A stretch of DNA of 64,000 bases from Oricola nitratireducens (lineage in GTDB: Bacteria; Pseudomonadota; Alphaproteobacteria; Rhizobiales; Rhizobiaceae), in assembly GCF_014904745.1 (NCBI RefSeq), contig NZ_JACZCS010000039.1:62001-126000 (forward strand), given 5' to 3'. The notes under the pieces were generated by a model that made no database searches, was not told the origin of the DNA, and was given only the letters and a program-made list of their open reading frames with translations. Position numbers and translations under genes: made by a program. This document shows, piece after piece, positions 37,830 through 48,240 of this stretch (positions are counted from its first letter, which is position 1; every line of letters starts with the position of its first letter).

Positions 37830-38597
37830 CTAAAAAAGCCCCAACCCCTTCAGGCTGACATGGCCGGACTTGCCGATGATGACGTGGTCGTGCACGACGA
37901 TGTTCAGCGTCTCGCCGATCTCGGCGATCTTGTGCGTCATCTCGATGTCGGCGCGCGACGGCGTCGGGTCGCCGGACGGGTGATTGTGGACCAGGATGAT
38001 CGCGGTCGAGGACAGTTCGAGCGCGCGGCGCATGACCTCGCGCGGATAGACCGGCGTGTGGTCGACGGTACCGGTCTGCTGCACCTCGTCGGCGATCAGG
38101 GCGTTCTTCTTGTCGAGGAACAGGATACGGAACTGCTCGCGCGTCTCGTAGGCCATGGCCGCCTTGCAATAATCGATGACCGCGTTCCAGGACCCGAGCA
38201 CCTCGCGCGCGGCGATTTCGCCCTTGAGCATGCGCTGCGCCGCGGCGGCGACGGTCTTCAGGTCGGTGGCGACGGCTTCCTTGACGCCGGGAACTTCCAT
38301 CAGGCGCTTCGGATCAGCGCCGAGAACGGCACCGAATGATCCGAACCGCGCGATCAGCGCCTTGGCGAGCGGCTTGGTGTCGCGGCGCGGGATCGAGCGG
38401 AACAGCAACAGTTCCAGCAACTCATAGTCGGCAAGGGCGTCCGGTCCGGCTTCGGCGAAACGGGCGCGCAGGCGATCGCGATGGCCGGCATGGGGCGAGA
38501 GCGCCTTTTCCCTAGTGGCCGGTTTTTTCGCGAACGCGCCTGCAGGTTGCGGGAATTCCGCCAGGAAAATCTGCCGTTCGTCCGGTTCGTCGGCCAA
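37830..38597 (-). CDS. radC: RadC family protein (JAB domain)
   Basis: 255 residues from TTG 38597. N-terminal HhH-like part: [51 protein letters not shown] and [13 protein letters not shown]. The C-terminal JAB metalloprotease-like domain has the zinc motif [14 protein letters not shown]. RadC was once tied to DNA repair; its role is unsettled. The frame runs upstream to 39032, but that stretch is antisense-like sequence inside map, so the TTG, with GGGGG nearby and 38 bases after the map stop, is preferred. Confidence 0.88.
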   Translation of the reverse strand: MADEPDERQIFLAEFPQPAGAFAKKPATREKALSPHAGHRDRLRARFAEAGPDALADYELLELLLFRSIPRRDTKPLAKALIARFGSFGAVLGADPKRLMEVPGVKEAVATDLKTVAAAAQRMLKGEIAAREVLGSWNAVIDYCKAAMAYETREQFRILFLDKKNALIADEVQQTGTVDHTPVYPREVMRRALELSSTAIILVHNHPSGDPTPSRADIEMTHKIAEIGETLNIVVHDHVIIGKSGHVSLKGLGLF

Positions 38598-38635
38598 GTC
38601 CGCCCCCGTCGCGGCTCCCTGCCGCCGGCCACAAC

Positions 38636-39463
38636 TTAATCGGGCAGGCCGGGGCGGTCGAGACCCTTCGGCGACAGGGTGAAGATCTCGCAGCCGTCGT
38701 CGGTGACGCCGATCGTGTGTTCGTATTGCGCCGACAGGCTGCGGTCGCGGGTGACCGCCGTCCATCCGTCGGAGAGCACCTTCACATGCGGGCGGCCGAG
38801 ATTGATCATCGGCTCGATGGTGAAAATCATGCCCTTGCGCATCTCGATGCCTTCGTCGGCGCGGCCGTAATGCAGCACGTTCGGGGCGTCGTGGAACAAC
38901 TGGCCGACGCCGTGGCCGCAGAAGTCGCGCACCACGGAGCAGCGCTCCGCTTCCGCATGTTTCTGGATCGCTTCGCCGATTGCGCCCATGCGCGCGCCGG
39001 GTTTCACGGCGGCGATGCCGAGCATCAGGCATTCATGGGTGACCTCCAGAAGGCGTTCGGCAGCGCGCTTGATTTCGCCGACCGGGTACATGCGCGAGGA
39101 ATCGCCATGCCAGCCGTCGAGCACATAGGTCACGTCGATATTGACGATTTCGCCCTCGCGCAGCGGCTTGTCGTTGGGAATGCCGTGGCAGACCACGTGA
39201 TTGATCGAGGTGCAGCAGGAATGGGTATAGCCGCGGTAGTTGAGCGTCGCGGGAATGGCGCCATGGTCCATGCCGAACTCAAAGACGAATTTGTCTATCT
39301 CGTTGGTAGTGACGCCGGGCCTGACCATGCCGACCAGTTCGTCGAGCGCCATCGCCGTCACCCTGCATGCCTTGCGCATGCCTTCGAATCCCTCTTCGCC
39401 ATACAGACGGATCTGGCCCGTGTTCTTGACAGGCGCCAGTTCGGCTTCGAGATAGGTCACCAT
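38636..39463 (-). CDS. map: Type I methionine aminopeptidase
   Basis: 275 residues from ATG 39463 (GGAG upstream). It removes the initiator Met from nascent proteins. Metal ligands are visible in family context: Asp in [18 protein letters not shown] (two Asp), His in [14 protein letters not shown], Glu in [10 protein letters not shown] and a final Glu in [11 protein letters not shown]. The N-terminal extension and [14 protein letters not shown] are usual for bacterial type I enzymes. Confidence 0.97.
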   Translation of the reverse strand: MVTYLEAELAPVKNTGQIRLYGEEGFEGMRKACRVTAMALDELVGMVRPGVTTNEIDKFVFEFGMDHGAIPATLNYRGYTHSCCTSINHVVCHGIPNDKPLREGEIVNIDVTYVLDGWHGDSSRMYPVGEIKRAAERLLEVTHECLMLGIAAVKPGARMGAIGEAIQKHAEAERCSVVRDFCGHGVGQLFHDAPNVLHYGRADEGIEMRKGMIFTIEPMINLGRPHVKVLSDGWTAVTRDRSLSAQYEHTIGVTDDGCEIFTLSPKGLDRPGLPD

Positions 39464-39489
39464 GGTTGTGCTCCGGTAACGGCGGTCTT

Positions 39490-40191
39490 TCATTCCGCAA
39501 CGGGAATGGTCTTGACGGGCAGGATTTCGTTTTCCGAGATTTGGCACTGAATGGCGAAAGCTTCAACCCCGACGGCCGTCGCGCGGTCGAATGCCGCGCA
39601 ATAAGCGGGGTCGAGATCGCGGCACAGTTTCAGGCTTTCGCAATCGCCGCGCTGGACGAGGAAGACCATGATCGCGCGGTGGCCCTCGGCGGCCATGTCT
39701 GCCAGTTCGACGAGATGCTTGGCGCCGCGCGCGGTCACCGTGTCGGGAAATTCGGCGAGGCCCGCCACACGGCTCATGTGCACGTTCTTGACCTCGACAT
39801 AGGCGAGGCCGCGCGCCGGGTCCTTCAGCAGGATGTCGATGCGCGAATTGCGGCCGTATTTCTGTTCGCGCCTGAATTCCTCGTAGGATGCGAGGTCGGC
39901 GATCATGCCGGCCCGGATCGCTTCCTCGGCCAGCTTGTTCGGCAGCCCGGTATTGACGCCGACCATGATGCCGTCCGCCTCGACGATTTCCAGCGTGTGC
40001 GGGTATTTGCGGGTCGGTTTGTCCGAGACGGAGAGCCAGACGCGCGAACCGGGATCTGTCAGTCCCATCATCGAGCCGGTATTGGGCACGGCGCAGGTGA
40101 TCTCGCTTCCGTCGACGAGCACGATGTCGGCAAGGAAACGCTTGTAGCGTTTCACCAGGCGGCCGGGGACAAGCGGAGCAGAAAACTTCAC
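39490..40191 (-). CDS. sfsA: SfsA family protein
   Basis: 233 residues, GTG start overlapping the phaC stop (GTGA). SfsA hallmarks: [33 protein letters not shown], the DNA/nuclease-like core [25 protein letters not shown] and [16 protein letters not shown]. The family was named for sugar fermentation stimulation; the fold is of the nuclease type but the activity is unknown. Start 40191 and 4-base overlap indicate coupling with phaC; map follows 26 bases downstream. Confidence 0.93.
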   Translation of the reverse strand: MKFSAPLVPGRLVKRYKRFLADIVLVDGSEITCAVPNTGSMMGLTDPGSRVWLSVSDKPTRKYPHTLEIVEADGIMVGVNTGLPNKLAEEAIRAGMIADLASYEEFRREQKYGRNSRIDILLKDPARGLAYVEVKNVHMSRVAGLAEFPDTVTARGAKHLVELADMAAEGHRAIMVFLVQRGDCESLKLCRDLDPAYCAAFDRATAVGVEAFAIQCQISENEILPVKTIPVAE

Positions 40192-42023
40192 ACGCGCTCG
40201 CGAACATAGGTGCCCGGCGCATCCTCGAGCGGCTTCAGCTTGCCGCCGGGCTTCTTGCGGGCGGGGACGCGTTCATCATCGTTTGATTCGATCCAGGCCT
40301 GCCAGTGCGGCCACCACGAGCCTTCGGTCACGGCCGCCTGTTCGATCCATTTCGAGAAATCGCCGGCGACCTTCGGGCCGGACCAGAACTGGTATTTCTT
40401 CCTGGCGGGCGGATTGATGACGCCGGCGATATGGCCGGAGCCGCCCATGACGTAGGTGACGTCGCCGCCGAAGCATTTCGAGCCTTCGAAGACCGATAGC
40501 GCCGGGGCGATGTGATCTTCCTTGGCCGCCAGATTGTAGATCGGGATCTTCACGTCGGCGAGCGAGACCGGCGCGCCATGCAGGACCAGTTTGGCGTTGG
40601 CGAGATTGTTCTCGTAGTAGCAGTTGCGCAGGTAGAAAATGTGGTTGGCGGCGGCCATGCGGGTGGAATCGGCATTCCAGTAGAGCAGGTCGAAGGGCAA
40701 GGGCTCCTTGCCCTTCATGTAGTTGTTGACGACATAGGGCCAGATCAGGTCGCCGGAGCGCAACAGGTTGAAGGCGGTCGCCATCCTCGAGCCGTCGAGA
40801 TAGCCGTCCCTGTTCATCTGTTTTTCGAGCGACTGCAGCTGATCGTCGTCGACGAACACCTTCAGATCGCCGGCATTGACGAAATCGACCTGGGTGGTGA
40901 ACAGCGTCGCCGTGGCGATGCGGTCATCGCCCTCGCGGGCGAACAGGGCGAGCGCGGCGGCCAGCAGCGTACCGCCGACGCAATAGCCGATGGCGTTGAC
41001 CTGTTTTTCGCCGGTCGCCTTTTTCACGGCGTCGAGCGCGAAGGAAATGCCCTGGTCGATATAGTCGTTCCAGTCCAGTTGCGCGTGGCGCCTGTCCGGA
41101 TTGACCCAGGACATGACGAACACCGTATGGCCCTGTTCGATCGCCCAGCGCACGAAGGATTTTTCCGGATTGAGGTCCAGAATGTAGAACTTGTTGATCC
41201 AGGGCGGGCAGATCAGCAGCGGACGCTTGAGAACCTTCTTGGTCGCCGGTTCGTACTGGATGATCTCGACCAGCGCATTGCGGGCGATCACCTTGCCGGG
41301 TGTCAAGGCGATGTTCTCGCCGAGCTTGAATTTGGAATAGTCGGCCTGGCGCAGCTTCAGTTCGCCCCGGCCGGCCTCGATGTCCTCGGCGAGCATCTTC
41401 ATGCCGGAAACGAGATTGGCGCCGTTGGTCGCGACGGTTTCCTTGAAGATTTCCGGACTGGAGACCATGAAATTGGATGGCGAGGCGGCGTTGGCCAGCT
41501 GCCTGACGTAGAAGCTGGCCTTGTGGCGCGTGTGCTCGTCCAGCGTCTCGGCGTTCTCGACGAGGTCGGCGGCCCATTTGGACGTGACGAGATAGGTCTG
41601 TTTGAGGAACGAGAAGAAGGCGTTGTCCTTCCAGTCGTCATCGGAAAAGCGGCGGTCGCCGCGTTCCGGCTCGACGGCTTCGGACAGCGCGGGATCACCC
41701 ATGCGTTTGATCGAATTGGACCAGATGTCCATATAGGCGGAGAACAGGCGCGTCTGCGCTTCCACGGCGCGCTGCGGATCGGACAGCCAGTATTCGGAGA
41801 CCTTGGAGAACGTCTTGACGACATCCGCCATCGGTTCGGCAAGATTGTCGGTCTTCTCGCCGGATTCGCGCGGACGAATCCATGCCGAGGCGGCGTTGCC
41901 GGCCGCTTCGACCATACGGGCGAGATTGCGGGCGAAGGCTTCCGGATCCTTGATGAGATAAGCGTCGATCGCGCTTCCCTTCTCTGCCGGGACTGCCTTC
42001 TCCTCCTCCTTCTTGTCAGCCAT
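40188..42023 (-). CDS. phaC: Class I polyhydroxyalkanoate synthase
   Basis: 611 residues. PhaC polymerises 3-hydroxyacyl-CoA into storage polyester granules. The lipase-like box is GYCVGG with the catalytic Cys348; the expected Asp and His occur in AKEDHIAP and GGSGHIAGV. Other hallmarks: [32 protein letters not shown] and the [14 protein letters not shown] region. The N-terminal 100 residues are the usual variable regulatory part. No phaE or phaR is adjacent, as expected for class I. A likely promoter lies about 55 bases upstream. Confidence 0.97.
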   Translation of the reverse strand: MADKKEEEKAVPAEKGSAIDAYLIKDPEAFARNLARMVEAAGNAASAWIRPRESGEKTDNLAEPMADVVKTFSKVSEYWLSDPQRAVEAQTRLFSAYMDIWSNSIKRMGDPALSEAVEPERGDRRFSDDDWKDNAFFSFLKQTYLVTSKWAADLVENAETLDEHTRHKASFYVRQLANAASPSNFMVSSPEIFKETVATNGANLVSGMKMLAEDIEAGRGELKLRQADYSKFKLGENIALTPGKVIARNALVEIIQYEPATKKVLKRPLLICPPWINKFYILDLNPEKSFVRWAIEQGHTVFVMSWVNPDRRHAQLDWNDYIDQGISFALDAVKKATGEKQVNAIGYCVGGTLLAAALALFAREGDDRIATATLFTTQVDFVNAGDLKVFVDDDQLQSLEKQMNRDGYLDGSRMATAFNLLRSGDLIWPYVVNNYMKGKEPLPFDLLYWNADSTRMAAANHIFYLRNCYYENNLANAKLVLHGAPVSLADVKIPIYNLAAKEDHIAPALSVFEGSKCFGGDVTYVMGGSGHIAGVINPPARKKYQFWSGPKVAGDFSKWIEQAAVTEGSWWPHWQAWIESNDDERVPARKKPGGKLKPLEDAPGTYVRERV

Positions 42024-42082
42024 TGCGTTTCCGCCCTGCGGGTGCTTTTTCTGTCGCTATTCGCGACGTTCTTTGTTGTGCC

Positions 42083-42112
42083 ATAATATTGAGCGTTGAT
42101 GACACACGACAA
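42083..42112 (-). promoter_or_regulatory. Candidate phaC promoter
   Basis: On the minus strand, TTGTCG (42112-42107), 18-base spacer, TATTAT (42088-42083), giving a leader of about 50 bases. The -35 box lies within the loop and arm of an inverted repeat. Confidence 0.45.
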
Positions 42113-42124
42113 GCCGCGTGTCAT
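42099..42124. promoter_or_regulatory. 26-bp imperfect inverted repeat over the phaC -35 region
   Basis: ATGACACACG (42099-42108) and CGCGTGTCAT (42115-42124) pair at nine of ten positions around a 6-base centre. Its overlap with the -35 box fits a repressor operator; the regulator is unknown. Confidence 0.4.
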
Positions 42125-42197
42125 TGCCCCATGATTGCGGACATTCGCCAAATACGTTGTGTCCGGTTTTCATATGAACGGCTTGCCCCAAGGTAAC

Positions 42198-42617
42198 ATG
42201 AAAAAAATTGGGATTGCGTTACTGATCTTCAACATGCCGGTCCTCGCGGGCTGCGCCGGCGGCAATGCGATCGATCAAGCCGTGCCGCAGGCCGCCTTCG
42301 CCGATGCGAACGCTCCGGTGCCGCCGGAACGGCCGATTACGGACGACGCCGCAGCATCCGACGCCGATCCCGTCTTTTCGGGATCCGCCCGCGTCGCCGA
42401 GACGGGAACGTTTCCCAATATCAACGAGGAGCCGCATGGCGCGACGGCACAATTGACCGATGTGCAGCGCGACGCCCTCGTGGCGGAAATGCAGGCGCTT
42501 GCCGAAACGCATGCCCGGGGCGGGATCACCGCCGCCGAATACCAGCGCCGGCTGGAGCAATTGCGGCGGCTTGCCGCGACCCATTCCGAAGATGCGATTA
42601 AGAAGATCGAAGAATGA
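42198..42617 (+). CDS. Small lipoprotein with C-terminal amphipathic helices
   Basis: 139 residues from ATG 42198. A lipoprotein signal (KKIGIALLIFNMPVLAGC) gives the anchor Cys18. A Pro/Ala/Asp-rich linker follows and then two helices: LTDVQRDALVAEMQALAE and GITAAEYQRRLEQLRRLA, a layout like SHOCT-type short C-terminal domains. I do not recognise a family; an envelope role is likely. It is divergent from phaC and 85 bases ahead of the aminotransferase. Confidence 0.72.
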   Translation: MKKIGIALLIFNMPVLAGCAGGNAIDQAVPQAAFADANAPVPPERPITDDAAASDADPVFSGSARVAETGTFPNINEEPHGATAQLTDVQRDALVAEMQALAETHARGGITAAEYQRRLEQLRRLAATHSEDAIKKIEE

Positions 42618-42702
42618 AGGTGCTAGCGTTCGAGGCCACAACGTTCTCTCGATTTCCGTGCGGGAACGAGCTATAGCGCGCCGATATGCCGAGGTAATGT
42701 CC

Positions 42703-43920
42703 ATGGAAGAATTCCACAAAGTCCGCCGACTTCCGCCTTATGTCTTCGAGCAGGTGAACCGCCTGAAGGCGAGCGCGCGCGCCGAGGGCCGCGACATCAT
42801 CGATCTCGGCATGGGCAATCCCGATCTTCCGACGCCGCCGGCAATCGTCGACAAGCTGGTCGAGACCGTGCGCGATCCGCGCACCCACCGTTACTCGTCC
42901 TCGAAGGGTATCCCGGGATTGCGGAAGGCGCAGGCCGCTTACTATGCGCGGCGTTTCGGGGTGAAACTCGATCCCGATCGCGAGGTGATCGCGACGCTGG
43001 GCTCCAAGGAGGGCTTCGCCAACATGGCGCAGGCGATCACCGCGCCGGGCGACGTGATCCTTTGCCCGGATCCGACCTATCCGATCCATGCCTTCGGCTT
43101 CATCATGTCCGGCGGGGTGATCCGCTCCATGCCGGTCGAGCCCGACGACGGCTTCATCCCGGCGCTCGAACGCGCCGTGAAGCACTCTATCCCGAAGCCG
43201 CTGGCGCTGATTCTCAACTATCCGTCGAACCCGACCGCCTTCGTGGCGTCGCTCGATTTCTACAAGGACGTGATCGCCTACGCGCGCAAGCATGACATCA
43301 TCGTGCTGTCCGACCTTGCCTATGCCGAAATCTATTTCGGCGACGAGGCGCCGCCGTCGGTGCTGCAGGTGCCGGGCGCGATGGATATCTGCGTCGAATT
43401 CACATCGATGTCGAAGACCTTCTCCATGCCGGGATGGCGCATGGGATTCGCGGTCGGCAACGAACGCCTGATCGCGGCGCTGGCGCGGGTGAAATCCTAT
43501 CTCGACTACGGTGCGTTCACGCCGATCCAGGTCGCCGCAACGGCCGCGCTCAACGGCGACGGTTCCGACATCGCCGAGGTGCGGGAGATTTACCGCAAGC
43601 GCCGCGACGTGCTGGTGGAAAGCTTCCACCAGGCCGGATTCGACGTGCCGCCGCCGGAAGCGACGATGTTCGCCTGGGCGCCGATTCCCGAACCGTTCCG
43701 CGAAATGGGTTCGCTGGAATTCTCCAAGCTGCTGATCGAAAAGGCCGACGTCGCGGTCGCGCCGGGCATCGGCTTCGGCGAGCATGGCGACGATCACGTT
43801 CGCATCGCACTGGTCGAAAACGAACACCGCATCCGGCAGGCTGCACGGAACATCAAACGGTTCCTTGCATCTACGCGCGGAAATCTGCACAACGTCGTCA
43901 CACTCAACGCTCGCCGCTGA
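42703..43920 (+). CDS. AlaC-like / LL-diaminopimelate-aminotransferase-like PLP enzyme
   Basis: 405 residues from ATG 42703 (GAGG at 8 bases; the ATG at 42697 is too close to it). Class I aminotransferase: RRLPPYVFEQVNRLKASARAEG, the substrate motif LGMGNPD, YPIHAFGF, NYPSNPT with the PLP Asn, and the Schiff-base Lys in SMSKTFSMPGWRMGFAVGN. It resembles E. coli AlaC (pyruvate-alanine) and is often named LL-diaminopimelate aminotransferase in rhizobia. It lies 46 bases before hom, so its product pool is linked to aspartate-family amino acids by location. Confidence 0.88.
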   Translation: MEEFHKVRRLPPYVFEQVNRLKASARAEGRDIIDLGMGNPDLPTPPAIVDKLVETVRDPRTHRYSSSKGIPGLRKAQAAYYARRFGVKLDPDREVIATLGSKEGFANMAQAITAPGDVILCPDPTYPIHAFGFIMSGGVIRSMPVEPDDGFIPALERAVKHSIPKPLALILNYPSNPTAFVASLDFYKDVIAYARKHDIIVLSDLAYAEIYFGDEAPPSVLQVPGAMDICVEFTSMSKTFSMPGWRMGFAVGNERLIAALARVKSYLDYGAFTPIQVAATAALNGDGSDIAEVREIYRKRRDVLVESFHQAGFDVPPPEATMFAWAPIPEPFREMGSLEFSKLLIEKADVAVAPGIGFGEHGDDHVRIALVENEHRIRQAARNIKRFLASTRGNLHNVVTLNARR

Positions 43921-43966
43921 CCGCGCGGGCGTTCTTCGTCAACGCCTCGTCCGGAAAGGTGGTTTT

Positions 43967-45283
43967 ATGAGCGAGCCGCTGCGCATCGGTATTGCGGGTT
44001 TGGGTACGGTCGGGGCGTCTGTCGCCAGGATCCTGAAATCCAAATCGAATTCCCTGTCACACAAATGCGGACGGCCGATTACGGTGACAGGCGTCAGCGC
44101 GCGCGATCGCAGCAAGGACCGCGGCGTCGAACTGTCGGGTATCGACTGGTTCGACACGCCATCCGCACTGGCCGCTTCGCCCAATATCGACGTTTTCGTC
44201 GAACTCGTCGGCGGGGACAGCGGCCCGGCGCTCGACAGCATTCGCGCCGCAATCGAATCCGGCCGGCATGTGGTGACCGCCAACAAGGCATTGCTCGCCA
44301 AACACGGTGTGGAACTGGCGTTGCTCGCCGAGGAAAAGGGCCTGATCCTCAACTATGAAGCGGCGGTCGCCGGCGGTATCCCGGTTATCAAGACCATGCG
44401 TGAATCGCTGGCGGCGAACGACGCAACCCGGGTCTACGGCATTCTGAACGGCACGGCGAACTACATCCTGACGCGGATGGAAAGCGACGAATTGTCGTTC
44501 GAGGAGTGCCTCGTCGAGGCGCAGCGTCTGGGCTATGCGGAAGCCGATCCGACATTCGACGTGGAAGGGTTCGATACCGCGCACAAGCTGGCGATCCTGA
44601 CCAGCCTTGCCTTCGGGACACAGGTCGCGGCCGACGAAATCTATATCGAGGGGATCAGCAACATCTCGCTGTCCGACATCCATGCCGCGCGTGAGCTCGG
44701 TTACCGGATCAAACTGCTCGGTGTCGCCCAGCGCACCGCCACGGGAATCGAACAGCGGGTCCACCCGACGATGGTGCCGCTTGGTTCGATGATCGGCCAG
44801 GTCGACAGCGTGACCAATGCGGTCGGCATCGAAGCCGATACGGTCGGTTCGCTGCTGCTTTCCGGGCCTGGCGCGGGCGGTGACGCGACGGCTTCGGCCG
44901 TCATCGGCGACATCGCCGATATCGCGAAATCGCGGCCCGGGCGGCAGGAAGCACCGGTTTTCGGCCGGCCGGCCGACGAATTGGAACCCTATCAGCGGGC
45001 GGAAATCTCCACCCATGCCGGCGGTTATTTCATCCGCATGACCGTGCACGACCGTATCGGCGTATTTGCGTCGCTTGCCGGCCACATGGCGGAAAACGGG
45101 ATATCGCTTGCCTCGATCGTTCAGCACGGATCGGTGAAAAACGGGGTGGACGAGCCGAAAACTGTCGTCCTCGTCACGCACGAAACGACAGAATTGCATA
45201 TTCGCACGGCGCTCGACGCGGTTCTCGAGGATGGCCATCTGGTTTCCAAGCCTCAGGTGATTCGCATTGAACCGGCGGGCTGA
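43967..45283 (+). CDS. hom: Homoserine dehydrogenase
   Basis: 438 residues from ATG 43967 (AAAGGTGG upstream). It reduces aspartate semialdehyde to homoserine, toward Thr and Met. Motifs: GIAGLGTVGASVARIL for NAD(P), VVTANKALLAKHG, NYEAAVAGGIPVIKTMRE, and GILNGTANYILTRM; the C-terminal ACT domain (YFIRMTVHDRIGVFASLAGHMAENGISLASIVQ) suggests feedback inhibition, probably by threonine. Confidence 0.97.
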   Translation: MSEPLRIGIAGLGTVGASVARILKSKSNSLSHKCGRPITVTGVSARDRSKDRGVELSGIDWFDTPSALAASPNIDVFVELVGGDSGPALDSIRAAIESGRHVVTANKALLAKHGVELALLAEEKGLILNYEAAVAGGIPVIKTMRESLAANDATRVYGILNGTANYILTRMESDELSFEECLVEAQRLGYAEADPTFDVEGFDTAHKLAILTSLAFGTQVAADEIYIEGISNISLSDIHAARELGYRIKLLGVAQRTATGIEQRVHPTMVPLGSMIGQVDSVTNAVGIEADTVGSLLLSGPGAGGDATASAVIGDIADIAKSRPGRQEAPVFGRPADELEPYQRAEISTHAGGYFIRMTVHDRIGVFASLAGHMAENGISLASIVQHGSVKNGVDEPKTVVLVTHETTELHIRTALDAVLEDGHLVSKPQVIRIEPAG

Positions 45284-45409
45284 CAGGGCTTCTGTCATCA
45301 AAATCGATTAGATCGCGTTTGCCCCCTGAAAGCGCACGGCATGCCGGTTGCGCAAGCGGTGCGTCTGCGTCTAAACGATCTGCAAAAAGAACTCAGCGAG
45401 GATAACCGC

Positions 45410-46402
45410 ATGAATGCCATGACAAAATCCGGCGAACCCAAGGCCGGTCTGACGCGTGAACTCTCGCTGGAACTGGCGCGTGTGACCGAACGCGCCGCGG
45501 TTGCGGCTGCGCGGCTGCGCGGGCGCGGTGACGAAAAGGCCGCAGACCAGGCCGCCGTCGACGCGATGCGCTCGGAACTCAACCGGCTTGCCATTCGCGG
45601 CACGGTGGTCATCGGCGAGGGCGAACGCGACGAGGCGCCGATGCTCTATATCGGCGAGGAAGTCGGCGCGGGAACGGGGCCGGAGGTCGATATCGCGCTC
45701 GATCCGCTCGAAGGCACGACCATCTGCGCCAAGAACCTGCCCAACTCGCTCGCCGTCATCGCGATCGCGACCAAGGGTGCGCTCTTGAACGCGCCGGACG
45801 TTTACATGGACAAGATTGCGATCGGACCCGGTTATGCGGCCGGCGTCATCGATATCGACGCGTCGCCGGAGGACAATATCCATTCGCTTGCCAAGGCGAA
45901 GGGCGTGCCGGTCACGGAGATCGCGGCCTGCATTCTCGACCGTCCGCGTCACGCTGCGCTGATCGAGGCCGTACGCAAGACAGGCGCGGCGATCCGGCTG
46001 ATCGGCGACGGTGACGTCGCGGGGGTGATTGACACCACGGCGCCGGAAGAAACCGGGATTGACATCTACATGGGCACTGGCGGCGCGCCGGAAGGCGTCC
46101 TTGCCGCTTCGGCGCTGCGTTGCGTCGGCGGACAGATGCAGGGTCGCCTGATCCTCGACTCGGAGGAAAAGGTGGCGCGCGCGGCGCGTATGGGCGTCGC
46201 CGATCCGAAAAAGATCTACTCGCATCTCGAGATGGCGCATGGCGAGGTGATGTTCGCGGCCACCGGCGTCACCGATGGCAACATGCTCGGCGGCGTGCGG
46301 TTCCTGCGCAACTACATCCAGACGGAAACGATCGTCATGCGCTCCTCGTCGCAGACGGTGCGCGAGATCAAGGCGCGCCATCAGGATATGGACAAGTTCT
46401 GA
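45410..46402 (+). CDS. glpX: Class II fructose-1,6-bisphosphatase
   Basis: 330 residues from ATG 45410 (GAGGA upstream). GlpX hydrolyses fructose bisphosphate in gluconeogenesis. Motifs: GTVVIGEGERDEAPMLYIGEEVG with the metal Asp/Glu, DIALDPLEGTTICAKN (the D-P-L-E-G-T core), and MGTGGAPEGVLAASALRC. It lies between hom and recJ in the same direction, with a 126-base gap before it. Confidence 0.96.
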   Translation: MNAMTKSGEPKAGLTRELSLELARVTERAAVAAARLRGRGDEKAADQAAVDAMRSELNRLAIRGTVVIGEGERDEAPMLYIGEEVGAGTGPEVDIALDPLEGTTICAKNLPNSLAVIAIATKGALLNAPDVYMDKIAIGPGYAAGVIDIDASPEDNIHSLAKAKGVPVTEIAACILDRPRHAALIEAVRKTGAAIRLIGDGDVAGVIDTTAPEETGIDIYMGTGGAPEGVLAASALRCVGGQMQGRLILDSEEKVARAARMGVADPKKIYSHLEMAHGEVMFAATGVTDGNMLGGVRFLRNYIQTETIVMRSSSQTVREIKARHQDMDKF

Positions 46403-46458
46403 CGGTGTCTTGCCGTCGGGCGGCTTGACGCCGCCCGGCCCTGGGCTCACATACCGGC

Positions 46459-48237
46459 ATGGTCCAAGCTTCCACATTCCTGGGAATCGAACGCTCGCTG
46501 AAAGGCCGGCGCTGGGTCGACAGGATGTCGCCGGCGCAGGCGCAGATCGCACTCGACATCGCCCAGCGCCACGGCGTGCCCGACATCCTGGCGCGGGTGC
46601 TCGCCGGGCGCGGAATCGCGGCGGGCGATGCACTGGGATTCCTCGATCCGACAATCAAGGCGCTGATGCCCGATCCGCGCTCGGTCACCGACCTGGAGGC
46701 AGCGGCGGCACGTATCGCCGATGCGGTCCGCAAGGGCGAGCGGGTCGCCATCTTCGGCGACTACGACGTCGACGGGGCGTCGTCATCGGCGTTGCTTGCG
46801 CGGTATTTGCGCTTCTTCGGCATCGAGGCCGAAATCTATATCCCGGACCGCATCTTCGAGGGCTACGGACCCAATCCGGCGGCGATGGGCGAACTCGCTT
46901 CGCGCGCCTCGCTGATCGTCACTGTCGATTGCGGCACGAACAGCGCCGAAGCTTTCGACGCGGTGGCGGGCCAGGGCACCGATATCGTCGTGCTCGATCA
47001 TCACCAGGTCGGCGGACCGCTGCCCGACGTTGCCGCGGTGGTCAATCCGAACCGCGATGACGATTTGTCGGGCCTCGGGCACCTGTGCGCGGTGGGCGTC
47101 GTCTTCATGACGCTGGTCGACGTCTCGCGCCAGTTGCGCGCGCATGGCATTGCCAAGATGCCGGACCTGCTTTCGATGCTGGATCTCGTCGCGCTCGGCA
47201 CGGTTTGCGATGTCGTTCCGCTCGTCGGGCTGAACCGCGCATTCGTCACCAAGGGACTGGTCGCGGCGCGTCATCTCGGCAATCCGGGCCTCAGCGCACT
47301 GGCGCGCGTCTCGTCGATCGGCGAGCCGCTCAATCCGTTTCATTTCGGCTTCCTGATCGGGCCGCGCATCAATGCTGGCGGGCGGATCGGAAATGCGGCG
47401 CTGGGCTCGATGCTGCTCTGCGAAGAGGATTCGAACCGGGCCGCGGAGATCGCGACCGAACTCGACCGGCTCAATCGCGAACGCCAGGCGATCGAGATCG
47501 AAATGGTCGCGGAAGCGCGCGCTGAAGCCGAAAAGGACATGCAATCGAGCGTGCCGCCGGCGGTCGTCGTGACGTCGAGCGAGCATTGGCATCCGGGCAT
47601 CGTCGGGCTGATCGCGGCGCGGCTGAAGGAGCACACCCGCCGGCCTGCCTTCGCGATCGCGCTTGACGGGTCCGGCAAGGGAACCGGCTCCGGGCGCTCG
47701 ATCCCGGGGTTCGATCTCGGCAAGCTGGTGCGGGCGGCGGTCGACGAGGGACTGCTGGTCAAGGGCGGCGGCCACGCCATGGCGGCCGGCATCACGGTCG
47801 AGCGCGCCAGGCTTGGGGATTTGCGCGGCTTCTTCGAGGAGAAGGCGGCATCGGCGGTGACCTCAATCCTCGACAACGAGACGCAAGCAATCGACGGCGC
47901 GCTCACAGCGCGCGGCGCGTCGGCCAATCTGATCGGAGAGATCGAGAAGGCGGGGCCCTACGGCTCCGGCAATCCGGAACCGGTCTTTGTTTTGCCGAAC
48001 CATCGGATAGCCTCTTCGGCCGTGGTCGGAAACGGGCATCTGAAGTTGCGATTGATGGCGGAAGACCGGTCGCAAGTCGATGCGATCGCCTTTCGTGCCG
48101 CGGACACCGAGCTCGGACAGTTCCTGTCGCGGCGTAACGGCTCGCCGGTCCATGTCGCCGGTACGCTGTCCATCAATCACTGGAACGGCAGGCAGACGCC
48201 GCAGATGCGGATCGTCGATGCCGCGGAGCCGGTCTAG
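46459..48237 (+). CDS. recJ: Single-stranded-DNA-specific exonuclease RecJ
   Basis: 592 residues. 5'-3' exonuclease on single-stranded DNA in recombination and repair. DHH motifs: VAIFGDYDVDGASSSALL, VDCGTNSAEAF, IVVLDHHQVGGPLP, and the DHHA1 domain with GHAMAAGITVE and the GSGRSIPGFDLG segment; the C-terminal OB-fold is present (EKAGPYGSGNPEPVFVLPNH). It converges with the M23 peptidase gene, 3 bases apart. Confidence 0.96.
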   Translation: MVQASTFLGIERSLKGRRWVDRMSPAQAQIALDIAQRHGVPDILARVLAGRGIAAGDALGFLDPTIKALMPDPRSVTDLEAAAARIADAVRKGERVAIFGDYDVDGASSSALLARYLRFFGIEAEIYIPDRIFEGYGPNPAAMGELASRASLIVTVDCGTNSAEAFDAVAGQGTDIVVLDHHQVGGPLPDVAAVVNPNRDDDLSGLGHLCAVGVVFMTLVDVSRQLRAHGIAKMPDLLSMLDLVALGTVCDVVPLVGLNRAFVTKGLVAARHLGNPGLSALARVSSIGEPLNPFHFGFLIGPRINAGGRIGNAALGSMLLCEEDSNRAAEIATELDRLNRERQAIEIEMVAEARAEAEKDMQSSVPPAVVVTSSEHWHPGIVGLIAARLKEHTRRPAFAIALDGSGKGTGSGRSIPGFDLGKLVRAAVDEGLLVKGGGHAMAAGITVERARLGDLRGFFEEKAASAVTSILDNETQAIDGALTARGASANLIGEIEKAGPYGSGNPEPVFVLPNHRIASSAVVGNGHLKLRLMAEDRSQVDAIAFRAADTELGQFLSRRNGSPVHVAGTLSINHWNGRQTPQMRIVDAAEPV

Positions 48238-48240
48238 AGA

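Noticed and set aside
38598-39032. Upstream extension of radC
   Set aside because: Arg/Pro-rich out-of-frame sequence inside map; conservation begins at the TTG start region.
40512-42086. 524-codon plus-strand frame over phaC
   Set aside because: Shadow of phaC, whose catalytic motifs are on the minus strand.
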